A DNA stretch of 32,490 nucleotides from Pedobacter sp. ASV12 (GTDB lineage: Bacteria > Bacteroidota > Bacteroidia > Sphingobacteriales > Sphingobacteriaceae): assembly GCF_016429155.1 (NCBI RefSeq), contig NZ_JAELUC010000042.1, positions 1-32,490 of the forward strand, written 5' to 3'. The position numbers were made by a program, and so were the translations under genes. The notes under the pieces were generated by a model. It ran no database searches. It saw nothing but the letters and a program-made list of their open reading frames with translations, and was not told where the DNA came from. Positions 24,993 to 32,278 of the stretch are shown here, piece after piece (within the stretch, counting starts at the first letter, position 1; every line of letters starts with the position of its first letter).

Positions 24993-25178
24993 ATGTTCAA
25001 TCAAATTAAAGACCTGGCCGGAGGCGAATTTTACCTGATCAGCTCATTGATCATGTTCATGGTATTTTTCATAGTCGTAGGCATTTACCTTGTTAAACTT
25101 AATAAAAACCACAGCAACCTGATGAGCAGGATGCCAATAGAAGACCCTCAAACCGATGTTGCCCATGAAAAAGATTAG
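24993..25178 (+). CDS. ccoQ: cbb3 oxidase small subunit CcoQ/FixQ-like
   Basis: A 61-residue single-helix protein. The membrane segment is FYLISSLIMFMVFFIVVGIYLV, followed by a charged tail. Size, helix and its place between ccoNO and ccoP are those of CcoQ, which stabilises the oxidase. It begins 4 bp after ccoNO and overlaps ccoP by 14-23 bp depending on the ccoP start. Confidence 0.85.
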   Translation: MFNQIKDLAGGEFYLISSLIMFMVFFIVVGIYLVKLNKNHSNLMSRMPIEDPQTDVAHEKD

Positions 25179-26100
25179 CCTTATAGTAGTATTGTCGGGT
25201 ATTGGCACTGCAGTTTTGGCCGCCCAGCAGGAAGCCAAGGCCGTAACCATTCCAGAGCCAGGTATTGGCCTTTCGGTAACCGAAATTTTGGTACTAACCC
25301 TTTTGGTGTTTGCCCTTGTCTTGTTGTTGGTTTCGGTGGTGCTTTTCAAAGCTTTTAAGGTGATGGCCAAAGAACAGCTGCATCCAACACCTTACAAGAA
25401 ATATATACCAGAGCCACCATTGGATTACGAAGAATGGCTCAAAACCAAAAAATCGAAGCCTGGTATCTGGTCAAAACTGTTAAGCTTAAAGCCTATTGAA
25501 CAAGAGCAGGAACTTGTTATTCCACATGCTTACGATGGCATCCACGAACTCAACAATCCGGTGCCCAAATGGTTCAATATCCTGTTTTACGGAACCATGA
25601 TATTTGCGGCGGGCTATATTTATTACTACCATATTGGCGAGTATGGGCAAAAGCAAGACCAAGAGTACGAAACCGAAATGGCCAAAGCGGCCGAAGACAA
25701 ACGTAAATTCTTGGCCCAATCGGTAAACAAGGTTGATGAGAATACGGTGAAAATAGATAAAACCTTGATTGCAAATGGCAAAAACGTATTTATGGCCAAT
25801 TGTATTGCCTGCCACGGCGAGCACGGCCAGGGCTTGGTAGGGCCTAACCTTACCGACGAGTTTTGGCTGCATGGAGGCAGCATCAACGACATCTTTAAAA
25901 CCATTAAATACGGCGTGCCGGCTAAAGGCATGGTGAGTTGGGAGAAAAGCATGAGTTCTGTTAACATTGCCGAAGTAGCTAATTACATTGTTTCGTTGCA
26001 GGGAAGCCATCCGGCTAATGCCAAAGCTCCGCAAGGCGAAAAATATGAAGCCAAAGCAGCAACTGATACGCTGAAAAATGAAAGCACCCCAAAAAAATAA
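25156..26100 (+). CDS. ccoP: cbb3 oxidase subunit III (CcoP), mono-heme form
   Basis: A 314-residue c-type cytochrome subunit (311 if the ATG at 25165, MKKISLIVVL, is used; this looks more natural). The N-terminal hydrophobic segment may be a signal or anchor. A membrane helix follows (SVTEILVLTLLVFALVLLLVSVV). Another appears near WFNILFYGTMIFAAGYIYYYH, the CcoP N-terminal domain signature. One heme-binding site is visible, C216-X2-C219-H220 (NCIACHGEHGQG), with a Met in KGMVSWE. Proteobacterial CcoP has two hemes; the single site here follows the Bacteroidota form. It overlaps the ccoG start by 23 bp. Confidence 0.94.
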   Translation: MLPMKKISLIVVLSGIGTAVLAAQQEAKAVTIPEPGIGLSVTEILVLTLLVFALVLLLVSVVLFKAFKVMAKEQLHPTPYKKYIPEPPLDYEEWLKTKKSKPGIWSKLLSLKPIEQEQELVIPHAYDGIHELNNPVPKWFNILFYGTMIFAAGYIYYYHIGEYGQKQDQEYETEMAKAAEDKRKFLAQSVNKVDENTVKIDKTLIANGKNVFMANCIACHGEHGQGLVGPNLTDEFWLHGGSINDIFKTIKYGVPAKGMVSWEKSMSSVNIAEVANYIVSLQGSHPANAKAPQGEKYEAKAATDTLKNESTPKK

Positions 26101-27448
26101 AATCGTTAAGCAAGGCGGTAGGAACTTTATCTACCCTAAAAAACCTTCGGGCAGGCTGTATACCTACCGTAAATGGGTAAGTTACGTTTTGCTGCTTTGC
26201 TTGTTCTCTTTTCCGTTTTTAAAATTGAACGGAGAACAACTGGTGCTGCTCAATTTTTTGGAACGAAAGTTCGTTTTTTTCGGACTGCTGTTTACACCGC
26301 AGGATTTTTACCTATTTGCTTTGGCCATGTTGCTGTTTATCATCTTTATTGTCTGTTTTACGGTAATATTGGGTAGGCTATGGTGCGGTTGGGCCTGTCC
26401 GCAGACCATTTTTATGGAGATGGTTTTCAGGAGGATAGAATATTGGATAGAAGGCGATGCCAATCAGCAGCGAAAACTTGATGCCCAAGCGTGGGATACC
26501 GAAAAAATCCTGAAAAAGGGAAGCAAGCATTTGATTTTTCTTTTGCTCTCTTTTGGCATCGCCAATACTTTTTTGGCCTACATGATTGGTGCCGATGTGC
26601 TGTATAAGATCATGACCGAACCTGTTGCGCAGCACATGAGCGGTTTTGCATCTATTTGGATCTTCACCTTCGTTTTTTATGGGGTGTTTGCTTATGTACG
26701 CGAAGTGGTTTGTACCGTTATTTGTCCGTACGGACGCTTGCAGGGCGTGTTGTTAGACAACCAGAGCCTGGTAGTGGCGTATAACCAACAGCGCGGCGAA
26801 CCGAGGGGGCATTTGCAACGTAGCCAAGCCAGCACAGCCAGCGGCGATTGTATCGATTGCGGACTTTGCGTGCAGGTTTGTCCAACTGGTATCGACATCA
26901 GGAACGGAACCCAGTTGGAATGCGTTAACTGTACGGCCTGCATCGACAGCTGCAACGAGGTGATGCACAAAATCAACAAGCCCCTAAATCTTATTGGCTT
27001 TTACCATCAGGATTTTATCCAGCACCAAAAACCTTACCGTTTGGGTATCAAAGCTTATGGTTACATGGTAGTTCTGGCGGTCATCATGCTGGTGTTTTCG
27101 AGCCTTATTTACAAAAGGCAGGATGTTGAAACCACGGTTTTAAGAGCCAGTGGCACGCTTTACCAGCTTAGGGAAGACGGCATGGTAAGCAATTTGTACA
27201 ATGCCGAATTGATCAATAAAACCAATAAGCCCATAACGTTTGTGCTGCGGTCTAAAGATCCAAAAGACAGTATCCAGTTTATCCAAAAACCTTTGGTGTT
27301 GCCCAAGGAAGGAACGGCAACGCTTACTTTTTTCCTGATTAAGAAGGCTTCGGCTATCGAAACCTATAAATCGGCAGTGGTTTTTGAAGTGGTGGCCAAG
27401 CAAAAGGTCGTCAGTACGGCAAGCACCACGTTCTTCTCGCAACCTTGA
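26078..27448 (+). CDS. ccoG: Cytochrome c oxidase accessory protein CcoG (RdxA/FixG)
   Basis: A 456-residue membrane iron-sulfur protein with about five transmembrane helices. It has the WCGWACPQT motif (C103, C107) and two ferredoxin-like 4Fe-4S motifs (C258-IDCGLCVQVCP and C282-VNCTACIDSC). The C-terminal part (about 345-456) is a periplasmic Ig-like IG-domain (FFLIKKASAIETYKSAV). In Rhodobacter CcoG reduces Cu(II) for oxidase assembly. Its start lies inside the ccoP end. Confidence 0.96.
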   Translation: MKAPQKNKIVKQGGRNFIYPKKPSGRLYTYRKWVSYVLLLCLFSFPFLKLNGEQLVLLNFLERKFVFFGLLFTPQDFYLFALAMLLFIIFIVCFTVILGRLWCGWACPQTIFMEMVFRRIEYWIEGDANQQRKLDAQAWDTEKILKKGSKHLIFLLLSFGIANTFLAYMIGADVLYKIMTEPVAQHMSGFASIWIFTFVFYGVFAYVREVVCTVICPYGRLQGVLLDNQSLVVAYNQQRGEPRGHLQRSQASTASGDCIDCGLCVQVCPTGIDIRNGTQLECVNCTACIDSCNEVMHKINKPLNLIGFYHQDFIQHQKPYRLGIKAYGYMVVLAVIMLVFSSLIYKRQDVETTVLRASGTLYQLREDGMVSNLYNAELINKTNKPITFVLRSKDPKDSIQFIQKPLVLPKEGTATLTFFLIKKASAIETYKSAVVFEVVAKQKVVSTASTTFFSQP

Positions 27449-27502
27449 TTAACGCTCGGTACGCAATTAAACAGTTATTAACCACCAATCAATCGCTTTA
27501 AA

Positions 27503-27931
27503 ATGAACTGGGGAAGAAAAATAGTTTTAGGAATGGCCATTTTCATGTTGTTTATCATCAGCATGGTGGTATACATGTTTAAAGTGCATGGCAACGATGC
27601 TTTGATGGAAGACGATTATTACGAGAGAGGCATAAATTATGATGTCGATTATAAAGCCATCAACAACGTTTTTGCCGACAAGGCCGAACCGAAAATCAGC
27701 ATAACTGCAAGCCAGGTTATTATACAGCTGTCAGACAGCGTGGCTTACGACCTGAAGCTCAAATGTGCTTCGGCAGCCAAGGATGATCTCGGGCAAACCG
27801 GGGCCACCGTTGGTCAGGCCAACCTTATCCTGCTCGACAGGGCTAAGCTGCGCAAGGGTTTGTGGTTTGTAGAGCTGCGGTGGACAAACCGCCAAAAGGC
27901 TTATTTCTTTAAAAAAGACCTGATGTTATGA
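27503..27931 (+). CDS. ccoH: FixH/CcoH-family oxidase assembly protein
   Basis: A 142-residue protein with one N-terminal membrane helix (ILVLGMAIFMLFIISMVVYMF-type segment near residues 7-26) and a periplasmic beta-rich domain. The family signature DYYERGINYDVDYKAI follows the helix. CcoH helps the late assembly of cbb3 oxidase. It begins 54 bp after ccoG and overlaps the next gene by 4 bp (ATGA). Confidence 0.92.
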   Translation: MNWGRKIVLGMAIFMLFIISMVVYMFKVHGNDALMEDDYYERGINYDVDYKAINNVFADKAEPKISITASQVIIQLSDSVAYDLKLKCASAAKDDLGQTGATVGQANLILLDRAKLRKGLWFVELRWTNRQKAYFFKKDLML

Positions 27932-28629
27932 GCAGTTTGCCCTTGGCTTTTTTGTTGGGTTTGTTAGGCAGTTTGCATTGCGCCGTGATGTGCGGTCCGC
28001 TTATGCTGAGTATGCCTTTGCAACAAAAAAGTTGGTTAGGTACGGCTTTTCAACTGGTTTCCTATCAGTTGGGCCGTATTCTGGTGTATGGTTTGTTAGG
28101 CCTGTTGGTTGGTGCCGTGGGCAACAGCCTAAAAGTTTTTACCAGTCAGGAAACACTGAGCCTGATTGTAGGTTCAATACTGATAGCCTTTGCCTTGTTG
28201 CAGTTCAGCGGCCGATACATTGGTCGCTTGGCAAGTCTGCAGCAGCGCATGCTCAAGCCTATAGGCAATTTGTTGGGTAAATTTTATGGTTTGCCGTTTT
28301 GGGGTTTCTTTGTAGGCATGCTCAACGGATTGATCCCATGCGGCATGGTTTATTTGGCATTGGCAACAGCGCTGAACACCGGAACTCCAAAAGACGGTGC
28401 CTTTTTTATGTTGCTGTTTGGCTTGGGTACAAGTCCGCTTATGCTTATCATCTCAATGAGCAGGCTGTTTTTGCGAAAGTACATCAGCTTTAACGTAAAT
28501 AGGTACATGCCTTGGTTTATGCTGTTTTTGGGGGCACTGATGATCTTGCGTAGTGCAGATTTGGGAATAGCATTCTTGTCACCTGGCGTTAATGCCCATT
28601 CGCACGGGCATGTGGCCGAATGCAGGTAG
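27928..28629 (+). CDS. TauE/SafE-like (UreH-domain) membrane protein linked to cbb3 oxidase
   Basis: A 233-residue protein with six or more membrane helices of the sulfite-exporter TauE/SafE / UreH-domain family. These are routinely found at the end of cco operons and are thought to help copper or cytochrome maturation. Motifs include LHCAVMCGP (H17, C18, C22), LNGLIPCGMVYLALATAL and a His/Cys-rich end (HSHGHVAEC). The HCxxxCGP pattern and terminal His/Cys cluster fit copper binding. The start is coupled to ccoH (ATGA). The transported ligand is inferred. Confidence 0.88.
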   Translation: MSSLPLAFLLGLLGSLHCAVMCGPLMLSMPLQQKSWLGTAFQLVSYQLGRILVYGLLGLLVGAVGNSLKVFTSQETLSLIVGSILIAFALLQFSGRYIGRLASLQQRMLKPIGNLLGKFYGLPFWGFFVGMLNGLIPCGMVYLALATALNTGTPKDGAFFMLLFGLGTSPLMLIISMSRLFLRKYISFNVNRYMPWFMLFLGALMILRSADLGIAFLSPGVNAHSHGHVAECR

Positions 28630-28720
28630 CCAAACCCCATATGCTTGGTAAACAATAGGTTTTGGTCGTTGTTGCCTAAAAAGTTTGAATAGCCACAACT
28701 TTTCCTGTTTCCAAATGTTG

Positions 28721-28732
28721 ATGCAATTGCAT
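28721..28732. promoter_or_regulatory. 12-bp perfect palindrome ATGCAATTGCAT
   Basis: A perfect dyad 29 bp before the start of the PAS kinase gene, in a 132-bp gap. It does not fit the TGA-N6-TCA box and has no -7 element 55 bp downstream. It is a candidate operator for an unknown factor. Confidence 0.35.
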
Positions 28733-28761
28733 ATTTTGCAAATCAATCCTATTGTGAACAG

Positions 28762-30192
28762 ATGATATCTAACCAGAACTTAAGTCAGCATAGCGCAATT
28801 CTTGCCGCAATTGTCGAATCGTCTGATGATGCCATCGTAAGTAAAGATCTAAATGGTATCGTAACCAGCTGGAATCCGGCAGCCGAAAGGATATTTGGCT
28901 ACACTGCAACGGAAATGCTGGGCCAGTCCATCCTGAAGATCATCCCCGCCGATCGCCATCACGAAGAAACAACAATCTTAAGGATTTTAGGCTCGGGAGG
29001 ACGTTTGGATCATTTTGAAACCAAGCGCATCACCAAAGACAAACGAATCCTCGATGTTTCCCTAACCATTTCGCCCATTAAAAACAAGGCTGGCGAAATT
29101 ACTGGCGTATCTAAAATAGCCAGAGACATTACCGAACTGAGGAAACAAGAAGAAAAAGAAGCCGTACTGGCGGCCATCATCGAGTCAACAGACGATGCCA
29201 TCATCAGCAAAACCCTAACCGGCATCATTACCAGCTGGAATCCGTCGGCGCAACGCATGTTTGGCTATTCGTCCGAAGAAATGATCGGCCAATCTATTTT
29301 AAACCTTATTCCTCCTGATCGCAAGGAAGAAGAACCCCTTATTATCTCTAAACTTAAACAAGGCGAACGGGTTAAGCATTTTGAAACCAAAAGGGTTACT
29401 AAAACCGATAAAATCATCGATGTGTCTTTAACCATTTCGCCCATCAAAAACAAGGCTGGCGAAATTACTGGCGTATCTAAAATTGCCAGAGACATTACCG
29501 AGAAAAAGCAGGAAGATCAGCGGAAAAACGATTTTATGGCCATTGTAAGCCATGAACTGAAAACGCCGCTGACTTCTATCAAAACCTATGTTCAGCTCTT
29601 GCAGGCCAGGGCCAAAAAAAATCCCGACGAATTTACGGTTAGCGCTTTGGGGAAGGCAGATGTGCAGATCAAAAAAATGACCAATATGATCCACGATTTT
29701 CTGAACCTGTCGCGCTTGGAAGAAGGGAGGATGCCGTTGAACAAAACCACATTTAGCCTTTGCGAATTGTTGGAAGAACTGATTCTTGAGGCAAAGATGC
29801 TGTTCCCGGGGCATGAAATCGTGCTGCAAATGGATAAGGATTCTTCTATTTGTGCCGATCGCGATAAAATAGGGCAGGTGATGCTCAATTTGTTGGGCAA
29901 TGCCGCCAAATATTCGGGTACCGAAAGCCTCATCAAAGTATGTTGCGAAACAGGAGCAGCAAAGGTTAAAATAAGCGTAAGCGACGAGGGTATGGGGATT
30001 GCGCCGGCCGACCAGCAAAAACTTTTCGAAAGGTTTTACCGTGTACATACCCTGCATTCGAGCAATATTTCGGGTTTTGGCATTGGTTTATACCTGGTAT
30101 CCGAAATTTTGAAGCTTCACCACAGCGAAATCAAGGTACAAAGCGAACCTGGTGTTGGCTCTACATTTTATTTTTGCCTTGATCATGCTTAA
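28762..30192 (+). CDS. Soluble histidine kinase with two tandem PAS domains
   Basis: A 476-residue kinase. PAS1 (about 11-130) and PAS2 (about 133-252) share the same sequence plan (SSDDAIVSKDLNGIVTSWNPAAERIFGY against STDDAIISK ... SWNPSAQRMFGY) and each ends in ISPIKNKAGEITGVSKIARD. HisKA follows with H at residue 266 (IVSHELKTPLTSIK). The ATPase domain has NLLGNAAKYSG, SDEGMGIA and GFGIGLYLV. There is no adjacent response regulator, so its partner is elsewhere. The MPxPDRxRHDSY heme motif is absent, so there is no basis to call it FixL-like. It starts 132 bp after the oxidase operon. The ligand is unknown. Confidence 0.93.
   Translation: MISNQNLSQHSAILAAIVESSDDAIVSKDLNGIVTSWNPAAERIFGYTATEMLGQSILKIIPADRHHEETTILRILGSGGRLDHFETKRITKDKRILDVSLTISPIKNKAGEITGVSKIARDITELRKQEEKEAVLAAIIESTDDAIISKTLTGIITSWNPSAQRMFGYSSEEMIGQSILNLIPPDRKEEEPLIISKLKQGERVKHFETKRVTKTDKIIDVSLTISPIKNKAGEITGVSKIARDITEKKQEDQRKNDFMAIVSHELKTPLTSIKTYVQLLQARAKKNPDEFTVSALGKADVQIKKMTNMIHDFLNLSRLEEGRMPLNKTTFSLCELLEELILEAKMLFPGHEIVLQMDKDSSICADRDKIGQVMLNLLGNAAKYSGTESLIKVCCETGAAKVKISVSDEGMGIAPADQQKLFERFYRVHTLHSSNISGFGIGLYLVSEILKLHHSEIKVQSEPGVGSTFYFCLDHA
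29063..29501 (+). repeat. Near-identical 73-bp direct repeats within the PAS kinase
   Basis: 29063-29135 and 29429-29501 differ at only two positions by eye and are spaced 366 bp (122 codons) apart. The rest of the two PAS domains is much more divergent, so the block looks like recent gene conversion or a recent duplication. Confidence 0.85.
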
Positions 30193-30221
30193 ATTAGGCT
30201 AAACTTCCAAAACCATATCCC

Positions 30222-30992
30222 ATGAAAATTGCAACTTACAACGTAAACGGCGTAAATGGGCATCTGCCGGTGCTGCTCCGCTGGCTTGGCGAGAGCCAGC
30301 CCGATGTAGTTTGCCTGCAAGAGCTGAAAGCTCCGCAAGACAAGTTTCCAATCAAAGCCATCGAAAATGCTGGTTATCAGGCCATCTGGCATGGCCAAAA
30401 AAGCTGGAATGGGGTAGCCATCCTGAGCCGTGGCCACGAAATGAAGGAAGTGAGGCGCGCCTTGCCCGATAACGATGCTGACGAACATAGCCGCTATTTA
30501 GAAGTAATTGTAAACGATATGGTAGTGGGCTGTTTGTACCTGCCCAATGGCAATCCGGCTCCCGGACCAAAATTCGACTACAAGCTGCAATGGTTTGAGA
30601 AGCTGAAGCTGCATGCCCAATCGTTGCTTAATCAGGGCTTGCCTGTGGCGTTGGTGGGCGATTACAATGTTATTCCTACGCCTTTTGATGTGTACAAGCC
30701 CGAACGTTGGGTAGACGATGCTTTGTTCAGGCCCGAAACCCGCGAGGCCTACCAGGAACTGTTGGCACAAGGCTGGACAGATGCCATCAGAAAGCTTTAC
30801 CCAGAAGAAAAGATATACACTTTTTGGGATTATTTTAGAAATGCCTACGGTCGCGATGCGGGGCTTCGGATCGATCATTTCCTGCTCAGCGATGCCCTGA
30901 CAGCAAAATTGCGTAGCGCAGGTGTAGATAAACAGGTGCGGGGATGGGAAAAAACAAGCGACCATGCGCCGGTGTGGATCGAATTGCAGTAG
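30222..30992 (+). CDS. xth: Exodeoxyribonuclease III (AP endonuclease)
   Basis: A 256-residue DNA repair enzyme that cuts 5' of abasic sites and trims 3' blocks. Family residues: the N-terminal TYNVNGVNGH, E34 (CLQELKAP), the D147/N149 pair (VGDYNV) and the terminal S246-D247-H248 (TSDHAPVWIE). RIDHFLLS near the end is typical. Length matches ExoIII. It follows the kinase by 29 bp and could be on the same message, though the functions differ. Confidence 0.95.
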   Translation: MKIATYNVNGVNGHLPVLLRWLGESQPDVVCLQELKAPQDKFPIKAIENAGYQAIWHGQKSWNGVAILSRGHEMKEVRRALPDNDADEHSRYLEVIVNDMVVGCLYLPNGNPAPGPKFDYKLQWFEKLKLHAQSLLNQGLPVALVGDYNVIPTPFDVYKPERWVDDALFRPETREAYQELLAQGWTDAIRKLYPEEKIYTFWDYFRNAYGRDAGLRIDHFLLSDALTAKLRSAGVDKQVRGWEKTSDHAPVWIELQ

Positions 30993-31301
30993 ATCAATAA
31001 AGAGAAACTCGATTTTCTTGTTATGCAACAATGCCTCAAAGCCAGTATTTAGGCTTATTTTAAACTGGTTTAGCGCGAAAACTGCTTCCTAAAAAGCATC
31101 AAATTATGCATCAGCAACAGCAGGTATGACGATTAAAAACCTGATCAATAAGAAAAATTTGATGCCAATGAAAAATTAACTGCTTGTTGTTCAGTGCGGA
31201 TGTTGATTTAGGCTAAAAAAATGCTTATTTCTATTTTCATTTGTGATGCCGTTTTCTTATGTTTGCAATCCCTTTACAAGAAAGGGCAAAAAGATACCGA
31301 T
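30993..31301. other. Intergenic region between xth and tRNA-Pro
   Basis: 309 bp with no plausible gene. The last part holds the tRNA-Pro promoter (-7 at 31258-31265) and a hairpin CCCTTT-ACAAG-AAAGGG (31270-31286) just before the tRNA. The first 200 bp show nothing that I can support. Confidence 0.6.
31258..31265 (+). promoter_or_regulatory. -7 element (TATGTTTG) of tRNA-Pro
   Basis: Matches TAnnTTTG. A TTTG at 31240-31243 gives a short 14-bp spacer; the T-run at 31234-31237 would give about 20 bp. The expected start is near 31270, at the foot of the leader hairpin. Confidence 0.55.
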
Positions 31302-31375
31302 CGGGGTGTAGCGTAGCCCGGTATCGCGCCACATTTGGGATGTGGAGGTCGTAGGTTCGAATCCTGCCACCCCGA
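31302..31375 (+). tRNA. tRNA-Pro (anticodon UGG)
   Basis: Acceptor arms CGGGGTG (31302-31308) and CACCCCG (31368-31374) with discriminator A31375. The anticodon stem-loop CCACATTTGGGATGTGG holds TGG. The T arm is GTAGG-TTCGAAT-CCTGC. CCA is not encoded (CAAAC follows). The 3' end is duplicated 188 bp downstream. Confidence 0.95.
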
Positions 31376-31568
31376 CAAACGAAAGCCTCTTTGCGAAAGC
31401 AGAGAGGCTTTTTTTGTTTGGCGAAGCGCCAAGCCTTTGAGCTCGAAGTGCGAGCATGAAACAAAAAGCCGGCTTCGACGTCAGGAGAAGCAAGAGGTGT
31501 TCGATTGGTTTCCCCCGCCAACAAGGTCACCGTAGCGAAGCCGAGGTAATCCTGCCACCCCGACAAAC
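31360..31568 (+). repeat. 21-bp direct repeat of the tRNA-Pro 3' end
   Basis: AATCCTGCCACCCCGACAAA plus a final C occurs at 31360-31380, where it covers the T-arm end and acceptor of tRNA-Pro, and again at 31548-31568. The copies are 188 bp apart. This resembles an attachment-site duplication, but no integrase lies in the window. Confidence 0.8.
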
Positions 31569-31761
31569 AATTTATCCGAAAAATAGCAAAGAAAATGAGG
31601 CCTATTTGGCAACCCATTTTGATCTTTTTAGTTGGGTTAGCAAGAATCTATCATAGACTGAAATTCAATCAAATTATTGTAGGGATCTACATTTCGGACT
31701 AAGACACCGCTAACTGAACAACAGGTAACGATCAATATGGCTTTAACGGTTGTGGTGGTTT
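31376..31761. other. Intergenic region after tRNA-Pro with hairpins and a tRNA-end copy
   Basis: 386 bp. It contains the tRNA terminator, three short perfect inverted repeats (31418-31432, 31441-31455 and 31466-31475), and the second copy of the tRNA 3' end at 31548-31568. Nothing recognisable follows from 31569 to 31761. Reading frames crossing the tRNA here are not credible. Confidence 0.7.
31382..31415 (+). terminator. Intrinsic terminator after tRNA-Pro
   Basis: The stem AAAGCCTCT / AGAGGCTTT encloses a 12-nt loop and continues into a T-run ending at 31415, 7 bp after the tRNA. Confidence 0.88.
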
Positions 31762-32256
31762 TTAGATCTTCGTAATGTTGGAAAGTTCAAAGGTTCCTGA
31801 AACAGGCAATGTTTTTTTGCTCTGCTCGTTATAAACCGTGCCGGAAAAACTTCCTTTCATTGATTTGCCATTATAAAAAGTTATCGTAGCGATATTATCC
31901 TTACTTCTACGGGCATATTGCACACCATCTACCATTACTGTTAAGCCTTTACAGTCGTAACTTTGCCCCACCTTAAAAGCGTGTACATTTCCATCTCCGA
32001 TGCTAACGGTATGTGCGCTATCAGAAATATCGCCAATTTTCCCGTTAATGATTACGGTACTGATGCCATTGGTTACCGAATAGGTTTTTCCGTTAACGGT
32101 GTAGGTAATCTTTCCTTCCGTTTTTGATGGGTTTTGTTGCATTTTTGACATCAATGCCTGCATTTTGGCTCGAGCCTCAGCCATGTTTTTAGCCTTGTCC
32201 TGTGCTTGGCTTTTTAACAAAAATAGGCTGAAAAGGATAGTGATAAATATTCTCAT
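31762..32256 (-). CDS. Small secreted protein of unknown function
   Basis: A 164-residue exported protein. The signal peptide covers about residues 1-18 (LFSLFLLKSQAQ). A helical segment rich in Ala/Lys/Met (KNMAEARAKMQALMSKMQQ) precedes a beta-rich domain (TYTVNGKTYSVTNG, TVSIGDGNVHAF, GTVYNEQSKKTLPVSGTFEL). The last part resembles lipocalin-free beta-sandwich sequences seen in other Bacteroidota secreted unknowns; I cannot name a family. It lies 22 bp downstream of the truncated gene on the same strand and is probably co-transcribed with it. Confidence 0.75.
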   Translation of the reverse strand: MRIFITILFSLFLLKSQAQDKAKNMAEARAKMQALMSKMQQNPSKTEGKITYTVNGKTYSVTNGISTVIINGKIGDISDSAHTVSIGDGNVHAFKVGQSYDCKGLTVMVDGVQYARRSKDNIATITFYNGKSMKGSFSGTVYNEQSKKTLPVSGTFELSNITKI

Positions 32257-32278
32257 AATATTAAATTTAAGTGGTGTA

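Noticed and set aside
28714..28732. A fourth FNR-like box upstream of the orphan PAS kinase (TGATGCAATTGCA)
   Set aside because: The right half is not ATCA, and no TAnnTTTG element lies 55 bp downstream.
28762..30192. Second FixL-type oxygen sensor
   Set aside because: The PAS domains lack the MPxPDRxRHDSY/IIGIGR heme signature, so there is no basis to call it a heme sensor.
31360..31568. A complete integrated mobile element at tRNA-Pro
   Set aside because: Only 188 bp separate the two copies and there is no integrase, so at best a scar is present.
31237..31617. Reading frames crossing tRNA-Pro, on both strands
   Set aside because: They run through the tRNA, its terminator and the hairpin cluster, and their composition is that of translated RNA structure.
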